A stretch of 64,000 nucleotides of DNA from Candidatus Shapirobacteria bacterium (GTDB taxonomy: Bacteria > Patescibacteria > Microgenomatia > UBA12405). Each line of letters opens with the position of its first letter. The first letter of the stretch is position 1. The stretch spans positions 372,001 through 436,000 of the forward strand of contig JAQWEN010000001.1 of assembly GCA_028704885.1 (NCBI GenBank), in the 5' to 3' direction. Made by a program: the position numbers and the translations under genes. Below the pieces are notes generated by a model that did not search any database, was not told where the DNA came from, and saw only the letters and a program-made list of their open reading frames with translations. Of the stretch, positions 58,142-64,000 are shown in pieces.

Positions 58142-58235
58142 GTTCGCTAGTACACTGGTTCGTTAGTTTTTAATTTTTTAATTTGTAGTAGACTAGAAGT
58201 CTAGAGAACTAGAGCTCTAGCGCACTAAAAATCTA
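58142..58235. repeat. Period-8 word arrays on the 5' side of four-helix-bundle gene B
   Basis: First part, 58142-58173: GTTCGCTA, GTACACTG, GTTCGTTA, GTTTTTAA. After an AT-rich stretch, a second register at 58188-58235: GTAGACTA, GAAGTCTA, GAGAACTA, GAGCTCTA, GCGCACTA, AAAATCTA. In the second part CTAG recurs every 8 bases and the four bases between are different each time. The stop codon of wzm (58235-58233, minus) is in the last word. Confidence 0.85.
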
Positions 58236-59033
58236 AATGTTATCGGCGAAGATTTTTTCGCGAGATTTAAAATAACGAAGACCAAATAAAAGAACAACAA
58301 AGGAAAGAATAGTGGCAATTATGAGACTAGAATATTTTGGAACTCCACCGCTAAGAATAACTTGACGATAAGCATTAGTAATAACAGCCATAGGATTTAA
58401 TTGAAAAATGATCTTATATTTTGCAGGAATCATGTCGGCTGAGTAAATTATCGGGGTGACATACATCCATAAAAGTAAAATCATAGATAATAAATATTGA
58501 ACGTCGCGATAAAGAAGATTGGCAGCAGCAAAGAAAAGAGATAGACCGAGAGTGAAAATTTGTTGAATGAAAAAGATTGGAATAACCCAAAGAATATTAA
58601 TATTTATGGGCATGTGATAGGCAATCATATAGATGATTAAAACTATGTTGGCAAAAAGGAAATCAATTATTTTGGCGATGATAGTGGAAATTACTAATAT
58701 AGTTCGGGGAAAATAAATTTTAGTAATTAAACCACCGGCACTAACCAGAGAAGCAGAGGCAGAAGAAAGAGAATTGGAAAAAAGAGTCCACGGTAAGAGG
58801 GCGACAAAAAGAAATATAGAATAAGGAATGTGTCCCGAAGAATAAGTTGGAATGCGCATAATAATGGAAAAGGCAAAAGACATAACCAACATTTGGGCCA
58901 AAGGATTTAAAATTACCCAAAAATAACCAAGAATGGATTGTTTATAGCGGGCTTTAACTTCACGGCCAACCATCTGCCAAAGTAATTCGCGCCATTTATG
59001 AATAGCTTGGATTTCTTTTATAAGCGATAACAT
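58233..59033 (-). CDS. wzm: ABC-2 type polysaccharide export permease (Wzm)
   Basis: A 266-residue membrane subunit with six helices, forming the export channel with the Wzt ATPase. WRELLWQMVGREVKARYKQSILGYFWVILNPLAQMLVMSFAFSIIMRIP is the standard N-terminal ABC-2 segment, and MYVTPIIYSADMIPAKYKIIFQLNPMAVITNAYRQVILSG the C-terminal one. The C-terminal tail FKSREKIFADNI ends in a word array. It is the first gene of the exporter operon; the ATPase gene follows only after the inserted four-helix-bundle gene. Confidence 0.92.
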   Translation of the reverse strand: MLSLIKEIQAIHKWRELLWQMVGREVKARYKQSILGYFWVILNPLAQMLVMSFAFSIIMRIPTYSSGHIPYSIFLFVALLPWTLFSNSLSSASASLVSAGGLITKIYFPRTILVISTIIAKIIDFLFANIVLIIYMIAYHMPININILWVIPIFFIQQIFTLGLSLFFAAANLLYRDVQYLLSMILLLWMYVTPIIYSADMIPAKYKIIFQLNPMAVITNAYRQVILSGGVPKYSSLIIATILSFVVLLFGLRYFKSREKIFADNI

Positions 59034-59046
59034 GCATTAGTTTATC

Positions 59047-59067
59047 AGATTTCAGATGTCAGATATT
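59047..59067. repeat. AGAT-type words upstream of wzm
   Basis: Three words, AGATTTC, AGATGTC, AGATATT, in the 106-base gap before wzm. They are the same word type as the arrays at 30409 and 30502 inside a GT4 gene. A palindromic repeat follows 9 bases later. Confidence 0.65.
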
Positions 59068-59075
59068 AATTAAAA

Positions 59076-59135
59076 CCCACTCGCCCTTCGGGCACCCTCT
59101 ACCCTCTCCGGGGTATCTATGGACCTTGACAAGGA
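59076..59135. repeat. Palindromic repeat between wzm and the acyltransferase gene
   Basis: AAACCCACTC lead, hairpin GCCC-ttc-GGGC, then a longer imperfect part with CCCTCT and AGGAGGG arms. It is the longest and most diverged copy of the CCCTCCCTTGA repeat family (others at 26020, 29006, 33408 and 61217). Confidence 0.65.
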
Positions 59136-59139
59136 GGGC

Positions 59140-60213
59140 TTAATTATTTTTTACTCTCGATTGACGGAAGAGATTGATGGGATTAATAATAAATTTTAAA
59201 ATGATTATGGAAAAGATAATGGAAAAAATAGTGGTGGCGAGACCTAAAAATTGATGTGGCAAAGCAGTGAAATGAGTTAAAATGTCGATGATTAAAAAAT
59301 GAGAAATGTAGACTGGAAATGAAAGTTCGCCGATAAATCGGTCAATTTTATTGTTTTTGAATAAATTGAAGATAAAGGGAATAAAAATAAAACTAAATAA
59401 GAATAAAACTAATTGTTTGGTGCGTTCATGAGGTAAAAATTGGTAATAAATTAAAAAAGAGAAATAAAAAAGGAAACTATAAATGGATAATTTTTGGAAA
59501 TCTTTTGTTTTTAGATATCGATAAATTCGATACATCAAAATTCCTGATAAAAAGAAAATTAATTCAGTGGGAAAAAAGCGATAGTTCCATGGATCATGAT
59601 TTAATCCCCGGCTATACAAAAATAGTCTTAATCCAAAACTTAGAGACATTATTAATAGTAGATACCGATTTTTGAAGCGATTTAAAAATGGAGCCAGAAA
59701 ATAAAAAAATAGTTCAAGGCTTAGTGTCCAAGCTTGACTGATAAAGAAAAAATTATAAATTTCTGGTTTAAATAATCGGAAATTGGAAGTAAAAAAAAGA
59801 GAACCGGTGGTGGTGTTTAGGCCAAAAAAAAGCAGAATATCTTGACCAAAAATAATCAAATTACTGGTGATAAAAGTTATAAAAGTGAAAGGATTTAAGT
59901 TGTAGTTTTTGTTAAATAAAGCAAAGACATTTGGAGAATTTTGGTTTAAATAAAAATAAATTAGCTCAAAAATTATGGCAAATATTAAAACCAGCCAGTA
60001 AGTAGGAAATATTTTTAAAAAACGATTGCTGATAAATAATTTATAGTCAGATTTTTTGTTATATTTTTCAGTTAAAATCAAAGCCATGTAAAAACCGGAA
60101 ATCATAAAGAAAACTTCGACAGCCATTTGGCCTTGAATAAAATTGAGGCCAAAAATTGGACTAGTGTGGGCAGTGATAACGGAAATAGCGAGTAATAATC
60201 TGATTAAACCCAT
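59140..60213 (-). CDS. Acyltransferase 3 family membrane protein (OafA-like)
   Basis: A 357-residue protein with about ten helices of the acyltransferase-3 family, which O-acetylates surface sugars using a cytosolic acyl donor. RLLLAISVITAHTSPIFG contains the conserved His after helix 1, AVEVFFMISGFYMALIL the F-F-x-x-S-G-F motif, SNRFLKIFPTYW the R-x10-region motif, and SLELFFYFLAPFL the E-x-x-F-Y motif. No extra C-terminal SGNH domain. It starts 21 bases from the divergent YvcK-like gene. Substrate unknown. Confidence 0.88.
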   Translation of the reverse strand: MGLIRLLLAISVITAHTSPIFGLNFIQGQMAVEVFFMISGFYMALILTEKYNKKSDYKLFISNRFLKIFPTYWLVLIFAIIFELIYFYLNQNSPNVFALFNKNYNLNPFTFITFITSNLIIFGQDILLFFGLNTTTGSLFFTSNFRLFKPEIYNFFFISQAWTLSLELFFYFLAPFLNRFKNRYLLLIMSLSFGLRLFLYSRGLNHDPWNYRFFPTELIFFLSGILMYRIYRYLKTKDFQKLSIYSFLFYFSFLIYYQFLPHERTKQLVLFLFSFIFIPFIFNLFKNNKIDRFIGELSFPVYISHFLIIDILTHFTALPHQFLGLATTIFSIIFSIIILKFIINPINLFRQSRVKNN

Positions 60214-60219
60214 GTGTAA

Positions 60220-60227
60220 AGTATAAT
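60220..60227. promoter_or_regulatory. Shared divergent -10 element, leaderless geometry
   Basis: Within the 21-base gap, TATAAT (60222-60227, plus) ends 7 bases before the ATG of the YvcK-like gene, and TATACT (60225-60220, minus) ends 6 bases before the ATG of the acyltransferase gene. With the usual 6-7 base distance from -10 box to start point, both mRNAs would begin at their start codons. No ribosome sites exist for either. Confidence 0.55.
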
Positions 60228-60234
60228 ATGAATT

Positions 60235-61212
60235 ATGAACAAAAATTTGAAGGTGTGTACGATTGGCGGTGGGTCGGGAATGCCAATTGTAAATAAGGCC
60301 TTAATTAGGGCAGGATTTGAAAATATTAAATCGATTGTGACGACTTTTGACAGTGGTGGAGATAGCGGAAGAATGAGGACAGATGAAAGAGGCAGAATTT
60401 TAGCTTTTTCTGATTATTGGCGAGCCTTAATCTCTCTTTGGGATGATGGTAAACAAAAAGAAATTTGGACAGAGATGCTTCGATTTAGAGATGGTAGAGG
60501 CAGAAATTTTGGAAATATGTTTTTTCAATTTCTGTCAGAAAAAGAAGGAAAATTGTCCGATGTTGATTCGATGTTTGAGGCTTTAACTGGAGCTAAATTA
60601 AAAGGGTCAGTAATACCAGTTTCAACAGATTCGGCTAATTTTTGTTTTAAGACAATAAGCGGTAAAGAATATTGCGGAGAACATAATTTAGATGATTTAA
60701 GAATGTCATTAGATAAAGTGGACGATATTTGGTTAACACCAGAAGTTAAAGCAAATAAAGAAGCGATTGATTCTATAATTGAGGCGGATGTAATTATTGT
60801 TTGTCCAGGAAGTATGTATGGATCAATTTTAATTAATTTTTTGCCACAAGGCATGATTGAGGCTTATAAAAAAAGTAAAGCTAAAAAAATATTGATGACT
60901 AATATTTCATCAGTGGCTAATGAAAACGATGATTTTAATCAAGATGATTATGTGGCCACTTTTGAAAAGTATTTAAAAACCAAATCCCCTTTTGATTTGA
61001 TTTTGATGGCTGATATGGACTGTTTGGATCAAACTTTATTAAAAAAAGTTTTAAAACTTTATGCTTTAGAACATTCTTTTCCGATTAAATTTAATAAGAA
61101 AAGCAAGGAAAAAACAGTAATGGTTGATATTGTTAAAATTGAGGAAAAAAATATGAGATTAAGACATAGTGAGGAGAAATTAAGAGAGGTATTTAGAACA
61201 CTGAAACTCTAA
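60235..61212 (+). CDS. YvcK/GlmR-CofD-like protein
   Basis: A 325-residue protein of the CofD/YvcK family. KVCTIGGGSGMPIVNKALI is the opening nucleotide-sugar loop, IVTTFDSGGDSGRMRTDERGRILAFSDYWRALISL the conserved core with the D-S-G-G-S/D-S-G pattern, and IIVCPGSMYGSILINFLPQGMIEA the central loop. YvcK proteins bind UDP-GlcNAc and help steer carbon toward cell-wall precursors; CofD makes part of coenzyme F420, which is unlikely here. It fits the wall/glycan theme. The C-terminal part beyond residue 280 is charged and variable. Confidence 0.82.
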   Translation: MNKNLKVCTIGGGSGMPIVNKALIRAGFENIKSIVTTFDSGGDSGRMRTDERGRILAFSDYWRALISLWDDGKQKEIWTEMLRFRDGRGRNFGNMFFQFLSEKEGKLSDVDSMFEALTGAKLKGSVIPVSTDSANFCFKTISGKEYCGEHNLDDLRMSLDKVDDIWLTPEVKANKEAIDSIIEADVIIVCPGSMYGSILINFLPQGMIEAYKKSKAKKILMTNISSVANENDDFNQDDYVATFEKYLKTKSPFDLILMADMDCLDQTLLKKVLKLYALEHSFPIKFNKKSKEKTVMVDIVKIEEKNMRLRHSEEKLREVFRTLKL

Positions 61213-61216
61213 AACG

Positions 61217-61260
61217 AAACCCACTCCTAAATCCCCTCCCTTGAGGAAATGAGGGGACTT
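61217..61260. repeat. Palindromic repeat between YvcK-like and GT-C/TPR genes
   Basis: AAACCCACTC lead, then hairpin TCCCCTC...GAGGGGA (61232-61257) with core CCCTCCCTTGA. Very close to the copy at 29006. An in-frame TTG at 61259 could be read as a start for the next gene, but the ATG at 61274 is the better choice. Confidence 0.78.
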
Positions 61261-61273
61261 GGTAAAATCAAAT

Positions 61274-63016
61274 ATGTCACAGAAAAAACTTAAGAAATTA
61301 AGAAAATTGGAAGCTGTAAATTTAGTAAAAGAAGTAATTTTGGAGCCGGTTGCGGGTTTTAGGCAAATTATTAAAGAAAATTGGAAATTTTTATTAGCCT
61401 TGATAGTTGGTGTTTTTATATTGTACTTAAATAGTTTGCATGGAGACTTTGTTTCTGATGATTATGCTTCGATAACTCAATATGCTGATATTAAAAATCT
61501 TTCTGTTGTATTGAAAAAGCCAAATTTACCAGGATTTACTAATAGTGTTTTGGCAATAATATTTGGAATTACTAGCTCTTTTCCTTATCACTTAACTAAT
61601 TTAATTTTATATTTATTGATTTTAATAGTGGCTTTTGTTTTTGTTTTTTTAATAACAAGAAACAAAATAACATCAATGTTAACTTTGGTTTTATATGCGG
61701 TTTTACCTGTTCATGCAGAAACAATTTCATGGATTTCTGGAAGACCTTATCTATTTGTTGCTTTGTTTGTTCTTTTGTCCTTGGATTTGTTAATTTTGTT
61801 TTTAAATAAAAAACAACCTAAATATTTATGGCTAATGTTACCGACTCTAATTCTATTATTTTTGACAGATAGAATTAGAGGGTTTGCAATTGTAATTTTG
61901 TCAGTTTTATATTTCTTGACGTATAAAAATGAACTTGGTTATAAATTTAAAATAGGTAAAATTTTAATTGCAGCAATAGTGGTGACGGTAACCCTAGCGA
62001 TTATTTCCTGGCCAATGATTCAGGCCAGAATTGGAGATGTTAATAGTGGTTATAACGGTTCTGAAAGTGTTTTTTATAATCCATTTTTCCAATATCCAAC
62101 TTCAATAGCTAAATATTTGCAAATAATGCTTTTTCCGGTTGATATGACTTTGTATCATACGATGTATATTTTGCCGGTTTGGTTAAATTGGATGATACTT
62201 TTGACATTTTTAGCTTCGATTGGATATTTTTTCTTTAAAGATAAAAAAATGTTTTTTGCTTTAGCATTTATATTTTTAGCAGCGGCACCATCAATGGCGC
62301 CAGTAAAAGTTAGTTGGCTGGTAGCGGAAAGATATGTATTACTTGGAAGTTTAGGTCTTTGTTTATTTTTAATATTATTTTTTCAAAGATTTGATAAAAA
62401 ATGGAAAATTCCATTTTTGATTTTATTTGTAATTTTTACTGGACTATATTCTGCAAGAGTTTATCTAAGAAACATAGATTGGAAAACAAATCACAACTTG
62501 TGGGTTAGTACTTGTCAGTATTCACCAAATAGTCATAATGCTTGGAATAATATTGGGGATGATTACGATAAATTGGCTCAATTAGAAACAACTCCTGAAG
62601 GACAAATGAATCAATATTTGAATTCAATTAAAGGTTTTACTAGATCGACAATTGTTAAAACTAATTATGCTGATGCTTTTCATAATAGAGCTAACATTTT
62701 TTACAAAATAGGAAGATATGATTTGGCTAGAGATAGTTATGAAACTGCTCTTTATTATGGACCAAATCTTTATCAAAGTTATTTTAGTCTTTTACAAATC
62801 GATTTGAGTGAAAAAAGATATGATTTGGCGATGGATCATTTAAATAAATTACATAAGGCTAAACCAAATGATATTCAGGTTTATTATGTGACGGCAGTAG
62901 TATATGCGAATGCTGGAATGAAAGATGAAGCTAAAAAATTATTGACACAAATATTACAAGCCTACCCTGAATTTCAACAAGCAAAAGATTTGTTAGATCA
63001 GTTAAATAAAATGTGA
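61274..63016 (+). CDS. GT-C membrane protein with C-terminal TPR repeats (TMTC/PMT-like)
   Basis: About 580 residues. After a basic N-terminal part and the first helix, LHGDFVSDDYASITQY (about residues 60-75) gives the acidic D-D loop of GT-C enzymes of the TMTC type. About ten helices follow up to residue 400. The rest is soluble: NAWNNIGDDYDKLAQLE, then TPR units DAFHNRANIFYKIGRYDLARDSYETALYYGP, LSEKRYDLAMDHLNKLHKAKPND and YANAGMKDEAKKLLTQILQAYPE. TMTC-like proteins add mannose to proteins from a polyprenyl-phosphate donor; a protein-glycosylation role is inferred. It is followed by a GT gene with a 4-base overlap. Confidence 0.82.
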   Translation: MSQKKLKKLRKLEAVNLVKEVILEPVAGFRQIIKENWKFLLALIVGVFILYLNSLHGDFVSDDYASITQYADIKNLSVVLKKPNLPGFTNSVLAIIFGITSSFPYHLTNLILYLLILIVAFVFVFLITRNKITSMLTLVLYAVLPVHAETISWISGRPYLFVALFVLLSLDLLILFLNKKQPKYLWLMLPTLILLFLTDRIRGFAIVILSVLYFLTYKNELGYKFKIGKILIAAIVVTVTLAIISWPMIQARIGDVNSGYNGSESVFYNPFFQYPTSIAKYLQIMLFPVDMTLYHTMYILPVWLNWMILLTFLASIGYFFFKDKKMFFALAFIFLAAAPSMAPVKVSWLVAERYVLLGSLGLCLFLILFFQRFDKKWKIPFLILFVIFTGLYSARVYLRNIDWKTNHNLWVSTCQYSPNSHNAWNNIGDDYDKLAQLETTPEGQMNQYLNSIKGFTRSTIVKTNYADAFHNRANIFYKIGRYDLARDSYETALYYGPNLYQSYFSLLQIDLSEKRYDLAMDHLNKLHKAKPNDIQVYYVTAVVYANAGMKDEAKKLLTQILQAYPEFQQAKDLLDQLNKM

Positions 63017-64000
63017 AGATCTTATTTATAGAGCCGTGTTATTTTAATTTTGGGGGTTATTTTAGAGCAATTAATATCTGTACGGCACTTTCAAAAAAAG
63101 GATTTTCTATTGATCTTTTGTTGCCTTCGGATAAAAAATTTTTTTGGAAAATCAGAAAAACAAAAATTAATGAAAATTTGACAATGTATGAATTGCCAAG
63201 ATTTTATATAAATTTTTTTGTTCAAGGGCGAATTTTAAGAGGATTTATTGCTACTTTGTTTGGAATTTTTAAAAAATATGATATTGTCCATGCAGCCATG
63301 CCAGTGGAATTTGAATCGAATATTCCAGCTTTAATATTGAAAATTTTTGGTAAAAAGATTGTGATGGATTGGGACGATAGATTTGAAGACGGGGTTTTTA
63401 GTGGAAATAAAATTTTACATATGTATTTGCGTCTTTGTGAACATGGAATGCCTAAAATAATTAAAAATTATTGTGTGGCTAATGATGTTTTGGGTGATTT
63501 AGCTAAAGAATATGGAGCTAATAATATAATTAGTATTATTAATGGAGTTAACCTTGATCAGGTTAAAGTTTTGGATAAAAAACAATCGAGAAAGAAATTG
63601 GAATTAGACAATGAAACTAAATATCTGTTGACTTTTGGGAATACTTTTTCTGAAGAAAGAATTTTTTTATTATTTAAAACTTTGAATTATATTTTTAGTT
63701 TAGATAAAAACACAAAAATAATTTGTACTCTTAATCCTAATAAAATATTGGAAAATAAAAAAATAAAAAAGTTTTTTAATTCAAAATATCTAGATAGATT
63801 TATAAATGTGAATTATATTCAACCAAATGATTTAGGATTATACTTATCGGCTTGTGATGCTAGTGTTTTTATTGCTGGCGATGATCCGAAAGAAAAAGTT
63901 TGTTTTCCAATAAGAATTGGAACTTATTTATGCGGTGAAACAATAATTGTAATGAATGATGTCAATTCTGAAGTGAATAAAATTTTAGATAAATATAAAT
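63013..64000 (+). CDS. GT4-like glycosyltransferase, N-terminal part (cut by window edge)
   Basis: Starts with GTG in the ATGTGA overlap with the preceding gene and stays open for 329 codons to the window end. My translation begins VKILFIEPCYFNFGGYFRAINICTALSKKGFSIDLLLP, a GT-B acceptor-half opening. DIVHAAMPVEFESNIPAL and KKIVMDWDDRFEDG follow, then CVANDVLGDLAKEYGANNIISIINGVNLDQV, the usual linker before the donor domain, and YLLTFGNTFSEERIFLLF as donor-domain start. The E-x7-E loop may be replaced by IAGDDPKEKVCFPIRIGTYL. Donor unknown. Confidence 0.75.
   Translation, partial: MKILFIEPCYFNFGGYFRAINICTALSKKGFSIDLLLPSDKKFFWKIRKTKINENLTMYELPRFYINFFVQGRILRGFIATLFGIFKKYDIVHAAMPVEFESNIPALILKIFGKKIVMDWDDRFEDGVFSGNKILHMYLRLCEHGMPKIIKNYCVANDVLGDLAKEYGANNIISIINGVNLDQVKVLDKKQSRKKLELDNETKYLLTFGNTFSEERIFLLFKTLNYIFSLDKNTKIICTLNPNKILENKKIKKFFNSKYLDRFINVNYIQPNDLGLYLSACDASVFIAGDDPKEKVCFPIRIGTYLCGETIIVMNDVNSEVNKILDKYK

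Noticed and set aside
57673..58235. CRISPR array
   Set aside because: The unit is 8 bases with no long conserved repeat and no spacer of 25-40 bases, and no cas gene is nearby.
61259..61273. TTG start for the GT-C/TPR gene
   Set aside because: It lies in the end of a palindromic repeat; the ATG at 61274 follows and gives a typical basic N-terminus.
63011..63016. Recoding of TGA (as in some CPR lineages)
   Set aside because: TGA acts as a normal stop here in ATGTGA, and conserved proteins in the window contain no in-frame TGA.

Overview
The window is a gene-dense, AT-rich bacterial chromosome segment. Genes are packed with 1-30 base overlaps, intergenic gaps are tiny, the standard code is used (TGA is a real stop), and no rRNA, tRNA, phage, IS transposase or CRISPR array was seen. 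Gene content and style fit a Patescibacteria/CPR genome, most likely of the Microgenomates type: a DUF4012 protein, a MurE without its N-terminal domain, a short RecO, an alpha2-type glycyl-tRNA synthetase, many small GT2/GT4 glycosyltransferases and a LysW-like zinc ribbon. This assignment is inferred from sequence style, not from a search.

Region 1 (1-16008, almost all minus strand) is a division and cell-wall cluster. In transcription order it runs recO-linked DUF4012 gene, recO, glyS, a membrane-anchored unknown, rsmH, ftsL-like, ftsI, murE, an arginyltransferase-like gene, an Mpl/MurC-type ligase, murA, mraY and an NlpC/P60 gene. A PLP enzyme, an ATP-grasp protein and ftsW (cut by the window edge) follow. 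One small plus-strand gene, a 52-residue LysW-like zinc ribbon, sits inside it.

Region 2 (16029-31174, minus) is a surface-glycan operon: a phosphoglycosyl transferase that starts the chain on a lipid carrier, ManC, about nine glycosyltransferases, an O-antigen polymerase/ligase, an acyltransferase, a methyltransferase and a DUF192 protein. Region 3 (31213-41582) holds a UPF0104-type membrane protein, metK under a SAM riboswitch, galE, a Wzx flippase, ugd, an isolated orphan gene with its own terminator, an LtaS-like phosphoglycerol transferase and two glycosyltransferases. Region 4 (41617-52381) contains a four-helix-bundle gene, the CapE-CapF-CapG set for UDP-L-FucNAc with a WbuB-like transferase, a possible sugar-activation cassette (SIS isomerase, HAD phosphatase, nucleotidyltransferase-kinase fusion, GT9-like transferase) and a large membrane protein. 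Region 5 (52404-64000) has an epimerase, GTs, a methyltransferase, a Wzm/Wzt ABC exporter split by a second four-helix-bundle gene, an acyltransferase, a YvcK-like protein, a GT-C/TPR protein and a partial GT.

The most unusual signal is a set of short, variable tandem-word arrays with a 7-8 base period. They directly abut both ends of both four-helix-bundle genes, and they also occur alone inside or beside other genes, including four in-frame copies inside one glycosyltransferase gene. A second repeat family, a two-hairpin palindrome with a CCCTCCCTTGA core, occurs five times, twice inside coding sequence. Other points of interest are an arginyltransferase-like gene inside the mur operon, a MurA with Asp at the fosfomycin-target cysteine position, the metK SAM riboswitch with a visible ribosome-site switch, and -10 boxes only 6-7 bases from several start codons, which suggests leaderless mRNAs.
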